Assembly (NCBI GenBank): GCA_031363705.1
Contig: JANLUX010000211.1
Coordinates: 1 to 5,972, forward strand
Length of the DNA stretch: 5,972 nt
From: JANLUX01 sp031363705
GTDB taxonomy: Bacteria; Bacteroidota; Bacteroidia; AKYH767-A; OLB10
Direction of reading: 5' to 3'
Below the pieces are notes generated by a model. It was not told the origin of the DNA. It saw only the letters and a program-made list of their open reading frames with translations, and made no database searches. Of the stretch, positions 1 to 5,849 are shown in pieces. Both the position numbers and the translations under genes were made by a program. Each line of letters starts with the position of its first letter. Position 1 is the first letter of the stretch.

Positions 1-2033
1 ACACCATCATAAACAGATGGAGCATCATAATAAACATAAGATTCCTTTTCGCTTACAAAAACTGGATAGCGCGGATAATTTTTTCTGCTCGATTTGTTAT
101 CTGCACTGTCAATATAGAGTGTGCCAGTTACATTCTGCAGTGTACTCTTCAATGGAATTAATTTTTGATTACCATTCTCATCCAATTCATCAGATAAAAC
201 TTTCAATCGAATTGAATCAACATTCTCCAAATCAAATTTGAAATCTTTATAATTGAAGGTAAATTTCTTTCCAAAGAAATCCGTTCTGCCTGCATGTACT
301 CTGCCGTTAAACTCAAAATCACGGTTCTTCTTCAGTTTTATCTGCTGATCAGTTGGTACAACAAAAACATTTTGCGAATCACTCAATACTATTCGCGATA
401 CACCTTGCATATCCAGATCGAAATTTAACAAATTCAGTTTTGCATTTGGCTTTGCATCAATCACAGATGTCATTTCCAGCATATCATAATCCGTTTTATT
501 GCTGTATGCAGATAAATAATAATAGAGTTTATCATTCAATGTTGCAACATCTTCATCTGGATCATAATTAACAAAACCTCGATTGGATAGAAAGATTAAT
601 AATGAACGAGCCTGTTGCTCATTCACCTTTAAATACTTTGCAAGATCAGGAGCAAATATATTACGGCTGTTTTTTTCAGCATATTGCTTCAGAGTAAACA
701 GCGGACTCACATCCGACATTCCCTGTATTTTTCTAAATCTGTCATCAGTAAATAATTTACTTGATTCCAAAGTCATTTTACTTTCACCAGCACCGGTTGT
801 CATTTTCAGATCCATCACAGGATCATCCACCTTCCAGTAAATTGCATCTACATAAATATCCATTTGATGAAACGTATTAAAGAATGGTGAAGTGAGTCCG
901 GCATCCTTATTACGTGTTAAAGTGAGCATCCTTTCCTTATTAACATATTTGAACTGAACACTTGGATTGGTTATAGAATCACTGTCAGAATACATTGTTA
1001 CTTCTGCATTGTCAGAGCTGATTCGTTCAGGACGTACAATGAAACCACGCGAGGATGCAATGAGAAATGGTTTTTTATTTCTTTTAAATGTAAGTGTTGC
1101 ACGCTCCTCTTTAGTACCGGAACCAAGCATTTTGCTTCCATGCATGGAAAAGCCACCATGATAATCTGCATCTTTTATTAATTCTCTGATGCTGAGATTT
1201 AAATTATAAGAATCAAACCGGGGATATGTTGCAGTTTCAGGTGTTGCATTGGCAATAATTTTTTCTGTAAGTTTTCCGTGCAAAGCATCTTTAAAATATT
1301 TTCTATTATAAAAAATAACTGAGTCAGAAATAAAATCAGAACCCGTTAAATCAATTTCAGTAGTGCGCAATTCAGCATAAGTTTCAGTTGGAGCAAGTCC
1401 AGCACGGGTCCAGTAAATTTTTCCTCCCTGACCAATAAATTTTTTAAGCAAGGGATAAAACACTCCCTTCACACCGTTGATTACCGTACTATCACCTTTT
1501 GAACGGCAAGTCAAGTCAATATTTGAAAAACTTATCCGAGGCATACTGTCAAATTCAAATGTGTAATTATTATTACTTGCAATCCATGTGGTAGAGCTGG
1601 ACTGATAAAGGATATTCGACAAAAACAAATCAGCGCATATTTCAAGATAGTCACTGAATCTGCGTGACGTTCCTGTCAGCATTTTATCAATACTGCTGTG
1701 CCATTTAACAAATGTGGGCTTGCCTTGTCCTGATTCAGTAAATCCCATCAAAGCATTGAGATAATTTGAAAAATCGGGAAACGCCTTCAGCCGTTTTTTC
1801 AACATGTTATTGCTCGTGTTGATAATCACACTTTGCTCCTCAACAGAAAATTTTGATTGCCATACAGGTTCAAATTTTTCCATTAATACTTCTGTTTCCT
1901 TTTTATTTGTCAATTCAAGAAATGATTTCATCTCTTTGATAAAAGCAGAAGGATCGGTGCTGAATGATTTTGGAATTTGGGAGAATGATGAATTGGTTGA
2001 ACACATGAAAAGTAGCATGCAGCAAATTCGCAT
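1..2033 (-). CDS. Large exported Bacteroidota protein of unknown function (5' part; runs off left edge)
   Basis: An uninterrupted minus-strand frame gives 677 codons from ATG at 2033 to the left edge; I translated it throughout and found no stop or frameshift. Residues 1-19 resemble a short signal peptide (MR, then a hydrophobic ICCMLLFM stretch, then SSFSQ, a common Bacteroidota cleavage context), so export is likely. Residues 20-150 look mainly helical. About 155-440 look beta-rich, with alternating hydrophobic strands. About 444-506 resemble a winged helix (see separate finding). About 520-677 are beta-rich again and end in an aromatic segment (YVYYDAPSVYDG). No enzyme motif is visible. 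I believe it belongs to a conserved family of very large Bacteroidota proteins annotated only as hypothetical, but this is from memory. A start at 2189 is also open (see findings). I prefer 2033 because it puts the signal peptide at the N-terminus. The C-terminus is outside the window. Confidence 0.85.
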   Translation of the reverse strand, partial: MRICCMLLFMCSTNSSFSQIPKSFSTDPSAFIKEMKSFLELTNKKETEVLMEKFEPVWQSKFSVEEQSVIINTSNNMLKKRLKAFPDFSNYLNALMGFTESGQGKPTFVKWHSSIDKMLTGTSRRFSDYLEICADLFLSNILYQSSSTTWIASNNNYTFEFDSMPRISFSNIDLTCRSKGDSTVINGVKGVFYPLLKKFIGQGGKIYWTRAGLAPTETYAELRTTEIDLTGSDFISDSVIFYNRKYFKDALHGKLTEKIIANATPETATYPRFDSYNLNLSIRELIKDADYHGGFSMHGSKMLGSGTKEERATLTFKRNKKPFLIASSRGFIVRPERISSDNAEVTMYSDSDSITNPSVQFKYVNKERMLTLTRNKDAGLTSPFFNTFHQMDIYVDAIYWKVDDPVMDLKMTTGAGESKMTLESSKLFTDDRFRKIQGMSDVSPLFTLKQYAEKNSRNIFAPDLAKYLKVNEQQARSLLIFLSNRGFVNYDPDEDVATLNDKLYYYLSAYSNKTDYDMLEMTSVIDAKPNAKLNLLNFDLDMQGVSRIVLSDSQNVFVVPTDQQIKLKKNRDFEFNGRVHAGRTDFFGKKFTFNYKDFKFDLENVDSIRLKVLSDELDENGNQKLIPLKSTLQNVTGTLYIDSADNKSSRKNYPRYPVFVSEKESYVYYDAPSVYDG
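1977..2033 (-). other. Putative Sec signal peptide of the large protein
   Basis: Residues 1-19 from the ATG at 2033 read as a very short basic n-region (MR), a hydrophobic core rich in Ile, Leu, Met and Cys, and a polar SSFSQ end that fits cleavage just before or after Gln19. The core contains FMC but not a good lipobox, since the residue before Cys11 is Met rather than Ala, Gly or Ser. A soluble or outer-membrane-associated product is therefore more likely than a lipoprotein. The segment becomes internal if translation begins at 2189. Confidence 0.5.
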
Positions 2034-2037
2034 TATC

Positions 2038-2080
2038 CGCCTCACCCCTAACCCCTCTCCAAAGGAGAGGGGAACAGACG
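2038..2080 (-). repeat. Palindromic interspersed repeat, copy 1 (REP-like)
   Basis: Read on the minus strand, this copy has a perfect 9-bp stem, CCCCTCTCC-TTT-GGAGAGGGG (2052-2072), followed by TTAG and the conserved tail GGGTGAGGCG (2038-2047). The tail ends 4 bases before the ATG at 2033, so its GAGG sits 6 bases from that start codon. It is inverted relative to copy 2. The stem-loop plus conserved flank is the architecture of REP elements; no RAYT-type transposase is in the window. Confidence 0.85.
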
Positions 2081-2110
2081 TGGACAATTGTTTGCTAAAA
2101 TTCAAAATCG

Positions 2111-2166
2111 AATTAATATCGGAGACGGCTTCCCTCTCCTTTGGAGAGGGATAAGAGGGTGAGGCG
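2111..2166 (+). repeat. Palindromic interspersed repeat, copy 2 (REP-like)
   Basis: This copy has a perfect 8-bp stem, CCCTCTCC-TTT-GGAGAGGG (2132-2150), preceded by AGACGGCTT (2123-2131) and followed by the conserved tail GGGTGAGGCG (2157-2166). Similarity to copy 3 extends further left, to an AATTAAT motif at 2111-2117. With copy 1 it forms a large inverted pair whose outer 10-bp arms match perfectly (2038-2047 against 2157-2166), separated by an unrelated spacer. The tail points toward the 3' end of prmA, so here it does not abut a start codon in its own orientation. Confidence 0.85.
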
Positions 2167-2188
2167 AAACATATTTTTATCTTCAACA

Positions 2189-3025
2189 TTATTTTACTTT
2201 TTTAAAATAAGCACAACACCATTCATTTTTTACTAATCGTTTTTGAAACAACAAATTATTTTCAGTCGCAGCATCTCTAATCATCGGTAAATCTTTTTCA
2301 TAAAATCCACTCAACAATAAATCTCCTCCGGAATTAAGACCCTGAACATACAACGACAAATCATTTAAAATAATATTCCGGTTTATATTAGCAATTACAA
2401 CATCAAACCTTTGAGAACCGGGTGTGAGTGCATCGCCTTGTTCAACACTAATATGCTTACAATTATTTTTGATAATATTTTCCTTCGTATTAATTACAGC
2501 ATTCTCATCATTATCAATCGCAAGAATGATGGAAGCTCCGAGCTTTTCGGCAAGCACAGCTAAAATTCCTGTGCCACAACCCATATCTAAAACAGATTTA
2601 TTATTAAAATCCAAACTTAACATCTGTTCCATCACCAACGCAGTTGTAGGATGATGACCGGTACCAAACGCCATTTTCGGTTGAATAATTATTTCGTAAG
2701 GATATTGTTTTTTCGGTTCATGAAAATCAGCACGTACATAAATTTTATCTGCAATCACTTCCGGTTCAAAATTACTTTCCCACACTGCGTTCCAGTTTTG
2801 GTGCTGGATAAAGTTCTTCTTAAAACTTATTTCGCAGCCTTTTATATATGCTGGTATCAAATCTGTTTCCATTTCCGCAGTAAAATCTTTCGCAGGGATA
2901 TATGCCTTCAAACCTGTTTCCGTTTCTTCAAACATTTCAAAACCCAATGCTGATAAATGCGCAATGAGGATTTCGGCAAATTCCTCACGCGGATTTAATT
3001 CATAAATTATTTCGGTGTAATCCAC
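2189..3025 (-). CDS. prmA: Ribosomal protein L11 methyltransferase PrmA
   Basis: This SAM-dependent methyltransferase modifies ribosomal protein L11 in the cytoplasm. The 278-aa product is slightly shorter than the E. coli enzyme. An N-terminal substrate-recognition domain covers roughly residues 1-60. Family signatures follow: QPKMAFGTGHHPTT at 115-128 (usual form GMAFGTGTHPTT), SAM motif I VLDMGCGTG at 145-153, the acidic motif II residue Asp171 in AIDND, VIANI at 210-214 and LLLSG at 236-240. The start is GTG at 3025. It is forced because an in-frame TAG lies two codons upstream (3029-3031) and the next in-frame ATG would remove 30 residues of the N-terminal domain. The stop (TAA, 2189-2191) is followed by the repeat pair and then by the large exported-protein gene on the same strand. 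It is divergent from hutI. No key motif is missing. Confidence 0.95.
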   Translation of the reverse strand: MDYTEIIYELNPREEFAEILIAHLSALGFEMFEETETGLKAYIPAKDFTAEMETDLIPAYIKGCEISFKKNFIQHQNWNAVWESNFEPEVIADKIYVRADFHEPKKQYPYEIIIQPKMAFGTGHHPTTALVMEQMLSLDFNNKSVLDMGCGTGILAVLAEKLGASIILAIDNDENAVINTKENIIKNNCKHISVEQGDALTPGSQRFDVVIANINRNIILNDLSLYVQGLNSGGDLLLSGFYEKDLPMIRDAATENNLLFQKRLVKNEWCCAYFKKVK

Positions 3026-3053
3026 GCCCTAAAATTAAAAGTTTAGAATGCTT

Positions 3054-3061
3054 TAGTTTTG
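3054..3061 (+). promoter_or_regulatory. Candidate Bacteroidota -7 promoter box for the hut cluster
   Basis: TAGTTTTG matches the Bacteroidota -7 consensus TAnnTTTG exactly, on the plus strand ahead of hutI. No TTTG is found at the expected -33 position about 20 bases upstream, so the match may be chance in AT-rich DNA. If used, it would give hutI a 5' leader of roughly 80-90 bases that includes both small palindromes. Confidence 0.25.
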
Positions 3062-3101
3062 TGCAGCAAGTGGAGTTATTAACAGTGAGTCACGCTTTAT
3101 T

Positions 3102-3125
3102 GCTGAATTGTTGTTGTGATTCAGC
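3102..3125. promoter_or_regulatory. 7-bp perfect inverted repeat upstream of hutI (possible operator or leader hairpin)
   Basis: GCTGAAT (3102-3108) and ATTCAGC (3119-3125) are exact reverse complements around a 10-base TGTTGTTGTG spacer, ending 27 bases before the hutI ATG at 3153. The spacing suits a dimeric repressor site or an mRNA leader hairpin. ACGCT (3092-3096) can pair with AGCGT (3123-3127) as a competing fold. It does not resemble the HutC operator of proteobacteria. The regulator is unknown. Confidence 0.35.
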
Positions 3126-3152
3126 GTATTGATTTAAAACGTGGACAAAAAA

Positions 3153-4391
3153 ATGAGTTTACTGATAAAAAATATTAAGCAGCTAGTTCAGGTCGGTCGC
3201 AGTTCTACTATTAAAGGAATTGAAATGTCTGTATTGCCAATAATTGAAAATGCTTTTTTGAGAATTGAGAACGGAAAAATTTTTGATTATGGTAAGATGC
3301 TTGATTTGCAAAATGAAAACACAGATAAAATAATTGATGCAACCGGCAAAATGGTTTTTCCATGCTGGTGCGATTCACACACTCATATTGTTTATGCAGG
3401 TTCACGCGAAGGAGAGTTTGTTGATCGCACAAAAGGGTTGAGCTACGAGGACATTGCAAAACGTGGTGGTGGAATTTTAAATTCTGCACAACGGTTACAT
3501 AATACTTCTGAAGAAGAACTTTTTGCAAACGCATTGGAACGCTTAAATGAAATTATGCAACAAGGCACCGGTGCTGTAGAAATAAAAAGTGGTTATGGAT
3601 TAAGTGTGGAAGATGAATTAAAAATGTTACGTGTGATTCAGAAACTGAAGACTCAATCACCACTCACAATCAAAGCAACTTTTCTGGGCGCACATGCTAT
3701 TCCTTTAAAATATAAAGATGAAAGACACAAGTATATTGATTTGATAATAGAAGAAATGATGCCTCGCATTGCAGAGGAAAAGTTAGCAGATTATTGTGAT
3801 GTGTTTTGCGAACGCAATTATTTTTCGCAGGTAGAAACTGTAAGAATATTAAAAGCAGGATTGCAATATGGATTAAAACCAAAAGTTCATGCCAATCAAT
3901 TAAGTTGTTCAGGAGGTGTTCAAGCTGGTGTGGAATGTGATGCAATCAGTGTTGATCATTTGGAGTATGTGGGAGAAGAAGAAATAAATGTCTTGAAAAA
4001 TTCTAATACCATGCCCACCATTTTGCCGGGAGCGCAATTTTTTCTTGGTTTACCATTTCCACCTGCAAGAGCAATGATTGATGCAGGATTACCGATAGCA
4101 ATTGCAAGTGATTATAATCCGGGAAGCAGTCCGAGTGGAAATATGAATTTGATGATTGCACTTGCATGCATACAATATAAAATGACTCCTGAAGAAACCA
4201 TAAATGCAGCTACGATTAACAGCGCTTATGCGATGGATGTGTTGAATGAATTAGGAAGTATTGATAAAGGAAAAAAAGCAAATGTTTTTATTACAAAAGA
4301 AATTCCTTCTGTTGCTTATCTCCCCTATTCTTTCGGAAGCAACTTAATTGAAACAGTAATTATCAATGGAAGAATTGTACATGAAAATTAA
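3153..4391 (+). CDS. hutI: Imidazolonepropionase HutI
   Basis: HutI hydrolyses 4-imidazolone-5-propionate to N-formimidoyl-L-glutamate, the third step of histidine degradation, in the cytoplasm. It is a metal-dependent amidohydrolase. From the ATG at 3153 the product has 412 aa, usual for the family. Visible signatures are the metal-binding SHTH motif (His76, His78), AGSRE just after it, RGGGI near 105-109, EIKSGYG (143-149), LGAHAIP (His181), KVHANQ (His246), VDHLEY (His269) and ASDYNPGSSPSGN (Asp320). These correspond to the metal site and substrate pocket of characterised HutI. An in-frame GTG at 3141 would add four residues (MDKK). I prefer the ATG because MSLLIKNIKQL resembles the normal N-terminus. 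It is the first gene of the plus-strand hut cluster, and its stop is 69 bases before hutG, in a gap filled largely by repeat copy 3. Confidence 0.96.
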   Translation: MSLLIKNIKQLVQVGRSSTIKGIEMSVLPIIENAFLRIENGKIFDYGKMLDLQNENTDKIIDATGKMVFPCWCDSHTHIVYAGSREGEFVDRTKGLSYEDIAKRGGGILNSAQRLHNTSEEELFANALERLNEIMQQGTGAVEIKSGYGLSVEDELKMLRVIQKLKTQSPLTIKATFLGAHAIPLKYKDERHKYIDLIIEEMMPRIAEEKLADYCDVFCERNYFSQVETVRILKAGLQYGLKPKVHANQLSCSGGVQAGVECDAISVDHLEYVGEEEINVLKNSNTMPTILPGAQFFLGLPFPPARAMIDAGLPIAIASDYNPGSSPSGNMNLMIALACIQYKMTPEETINAATINSAYAMDVLNELGSIDKGKKANVFITKEIPSVAYLPYSFGSNLIETVIINGRIVHEN

Positions 4392-4392
4392 A

Positions 4393-4415
4393 CTTCGGAA
4401 AATTAATTCCGGAAG
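4393..4415 (+). other. Imperfect hairpin just after hutI stop
   Basis: CTTCGGAA (4393-4400) can pair with TTCC plus GAAG (4407-4410 and 4412-4415), leaving one bulged G and an AATTAA loop. It starts one base after the hutI stop codon and runs into repeat copy 3, whose own stem follows at 4423-4441. No T-tract follows either stem, so I do not call a terminator. The pair of hairpins could affect transcript stability between hutI and hutG. Confidence 0.35.
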
Positions 4416-4457
4416 ACGGCTTCCCTCTCTTTTGGAGAGGGACAGGAGGGTGAGGCG
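4401..4457 (+). repeat. Palindromic interspersed repeat, copy 3 (REP-like)
   Basis: This is the same element as copies 1 and 2. AGACGGCTT (4414-4422) leads into the stem CCCTCTCT-TTT-GGAGAGGG (4423-4441; 8 pairs, one of them G-T) and then the conserved tail GGGTGAGGCG (4448-4457). As in copy 2, similarity extends left to AATTAAT (4401-4407). The tail ends 3 bases before the hutG ATG, leaving its GAGG 5 bases from that start codon. It occupies most of the hutI-hutG gap, suggesting it entered a spacer that was once short. Confidence 0.85.
4452..4455 (+). promoter_or_regulatory. Repeat-derived GAGG, possible ribosome binding site for hutG
   Basis: GAGG lies 5 bases before the hutG ATG and is a fair Shine-Dalgarno core, but it belongs to the conserved tail of repeat copy 3 rather than to gene-specific sequence. 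Bacteroidota make limited use of Shine-Dalgarno pairing, so any effect on translation is inferred. Confidence 0.3.
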
Positions 4458-4460
4458 AAT

Positions 4461-5531
4461 ATGAAGCTCATTATTTACGACCCGTTACACATCCAATGCT
4501 TAACCCGCAAACGTGAACACGAAATAAAATTAGGCGAACGTGTACAAGCTTTGCCTTGGGGAACTCCAACTGATTTTGAAGAGGCATTATCAAAAAGCAA
4601 TTGCAGATATGTACTACTTGGTTTACCTGAAGATATAGGAGTAAGAGCAAATCAAGGTCGTGGTGGTGCATATAGTGCATGGCAACCTGTATTGAATACT
4701 TTGTTAAATGCACAAAGCAATGATTTTTTAATTGGTGATGAATTGCTTGTTCTCGGTCATGTTGACTTTAGTGATGAAATGGAACAATTAAAAAAATTTG
4801 ATTTTCATAATGAAGAACATTTGAAACAAGCGCGTGAAATAGTTTCCGCTATTGATGATTTTGTTACACCAATAATTTCAACAATTAGTAAATGTGGGAA
4901 AGAACCGATCATTATTGGTGGCGGACATAACAATGCATATCCAAATATTAAAGGAGCAGCAATTGGTTTACAACAATCAGGAAAAATTAATACTTCAAAA
5001 ATAAATTGTATAAATTGTGATGCACACACTGATCTTCGTCCTTTGGAAGGAAGACATAGCGGGAATGGTTTCACCTATGCGTTTGCAAATGGATATCTGG
5101 ATAAATACAGTGTGCTTCCCTTGCATGAAATATTTAATGCATCATCGGTAATTCATGAATTAAAATCTCATCCACAAAATATTCACTTTACATTTTTTGA
5201 AGAAATATTTATCCGCGAAGAAATTTCTTTTAAAGATGCTTTGAGAGATGCGATCAATCATATTAATGATAATTACACAGGTCTGGAAATTGATATTGAC
5301 ATCATTCAGAATATTCCTTCCAGTGCAAAAACTTCAAGCGGAATAAGTACCTTACATGCACGTCAGTATATTCATACAGTAGCTTCAACATGTAAAGTTG
5401 CTTATATGCACATTGCAGAAGCAGCACCTGTACTCTCTCATATCAAGACCGACTTAAAAACAGGTAAATTAGTAGCGTATTTAATTACGGATTATATCAA
5501 AGCGAGAAATAAGTATCATCACAAAAATTAA
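4461..5531 (+). CDS. hutG: Formimidoylglutamase, ureohydrolase (arginase) family
   Basis: The likely reaction is hydrolysis of N-formimidoyl-L-glutamate to glutamate and formamide, using a two-manganese centre in the cytoplasm. All three ureohydrolase metal motifs are visible in the 356-aa product: GGGHNN with His156, CDAHTD with Asp187, His189 and Asp191, and EIDID with Asp278 and Asp280. GGGH instead of GGDH, and no DP after the last motif, favour the formimidoylglutamase branch over arginase or agmatinase. RHSGNGF (198-204) is the substrate-side loop. PEDIGVRANQGRGG (56-69) is typical of the Bacteroidota version. The ATG at 4461 is the only good start: the frame is open upstream only as far as TAA at 4404-4406, with no other ATG. 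Its place directly after hutI supports the assignment. Substrate specificity is inferred from motifs and context; a related ureohydrolase activity cannot be excluded. Confidence 0.88.
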   Translation: MKLIIYDPLHIQCLTRKREHEIKLGERVQALPWGTPTDFEEALSKSNCRYVLLGLPEDIGVRANQGRGGAYSAWQPVLNTLLNAQSNDFLIGDELLVLGHVDFSDEMEQLKKFDFHNEEHLKQAREIVSAIDDFVTPIISTISKCGKEPIIIGGGHNNAYPNIKGAAIGLQQSGKINTSKINCINCDAHTDLRPLEGRHSGNGFTYAFANGYLDKYSVLPLHEIFNASSVIHELKSHPQNIHFTFFEEIFIREEISFKDALRDAINHINDNYTGLEIDIDIIQNIPSSAKTSSGISTLHARQYIHTVASTCKVAYMHIAEAAPVLSHIKTDLKTGKLVAYLITDYIKARNKYHHKN

Positions 5532-5536
5532 CAATC

Positions 5537-5833
5537 ATGGAATCAGCACCACCGGGAGCAATCATTTACACTTATAAATTTCGTGAATGGTTTCGATCAT
5601 TAAATGTGTATCAGAAAGGAGCATGGAATGTTTTGAAGTCAGAAGAACTCAGATTGCTCACAGAATTTGAAATCAGGTTTGAATTTCCAGGCATATCAGA
5701 AATAGATATGCGTATAGAAAGATTTAAAAGAATTTATGCTCAGGATTTTTCAACTGAACAAATGGAAGAAATCACAGCATCAATGCACAAATCTTTAGAA
5801 AAAGAATTCAACGAACAAAACCGTAAACTGTAA
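5537..5833 (+). CDS. Small protein of unknown function inside the hut cluster
   Basis: I do not recognise this 98-aa protein. It has no signal peptide, membrane segment, cysteine, or metal or nucleotide motif. The N-terminal third is aromatic (YTYKF, REWF, VYQKGAW), and the rest is strongly charged and probably helical, with acidic and basic residues alternating through to the C-terminal NRKL. Its start is 5 bases after the hutG stop, and its stop is 16 bases before the next start, so co-transcription with the histidine genes is very likely. The only clear ATG is at 5537, with an A-rich leader and no Shine-Dalgarno sequence. Codon use looks like that of its neighbours. A role as a small accessory or regulatory subunit of the pathway is possible from position alone; nothing in the sequence proves it. 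Confidence 0.75.
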   Translation: MESAPPGAIIYTYKFREWFRSLNVYQKGAWNVLKSEELRLLTEFEIRFEFPGISEIDMRIERFKRIYAQDFSTEQMEEITASMHKSLEKEFNEQNRKL

Positions 5834-5842
5834 ACCGTAAAC
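5822..5842 (+). repeat. Three tandem 7-bp units at a gene end
   Basis: CGTAAAC, TGTAAAC and CGTAAAC follow one another without a gap. The middle unit contains the TAA stop of the 98-aa gene, and the last lies in the spacer before the formimidoyltransferase start. It looks like a small slippage duplication. Gain or loss of one unit would leave the stop in place because an equivalent TAA follows in the array only in some frames. Confidence 0.6.
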
Positions 5843-5849
5843 AAGATTT

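Larger units (their letters stand above)
3026..3152. promoter_or_regulatory. Divergent intergenic region between prmA and hutI
   Basis: These 127 bases separate two oppositely transcribed genes, so promoters for both prmA and the hut cluster should lie here or overlap the gene starts. The region contains a TAGTTTTG box, a 7-bp inverted repeat (3102-3125) and a small odd palindrome GTGAGTCAC (3085-3093). I see no strong Shine-Dalgarno sequence before either start. For prmA I could not find a convincing TAnnTTTG box on the minus strand. Confidence 0.6.

Noticed and set aside
17..1161. Several plus-strand open frames of 64-85 codons
   Set aside because: They are shadows of the continuous 677-codon minus-strand frame; their compositions are unlike real proteins and none has a plausible domain.
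1977..2033. Lipoprotein signal on the large protein
   Set aside because: Cys11 follows Met rather than a small residue, so there is no proper lipobox.
2052..2150. CRISPR-like array from the two similar palindromes
   Set aside because: Only two copies, in opposite orientation, with no regular spacers and no cas genes.
1804..2154. Plus-strand 116-codon open frame ending in the repeats
   Set aside because: It is antisense to the large exported-protein gene and its C-terminal part is just a translation of repeat copies 1 and 2 (TPNPSPKERG and SLSFGEG peptides), which I know as a common spurious product of this repeat family.
2034..2189. ATG at 2189 as the real start of the large exported protein
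   Set aside because: The frame is open, but 52 added residues come mostly from repeat sequence and would place the signal peptide internally; kept as a finding rather than as the annotation.
2424..2953. Two plus-strand open frames opposite prmA
   Set aside because: PrmA on the minus strand has all its family motifs; the antisense frames are Phe/Cys/Ile-rich translations without support.
3141..3152. GTG start for hutI adding four residues
   Set aside because: In frame and not excluded (an in-frame TAA lies just upstream at 3135-3137), but the ATG at 3153 gives a more typical HutI N-terminus.
4423..4441. Rho-independent terminator between hutI and hutG
   Set aside because: The stem is GC-rich but is followed by GACAGGAGGG, not a T-tract, and it is the same repeat seen elsewhere.
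3211..5074. Minus-strand open frames opposite hutI and hutG
   Set aside because: They overlap well-supported enzymes in full and have no recognisable features.
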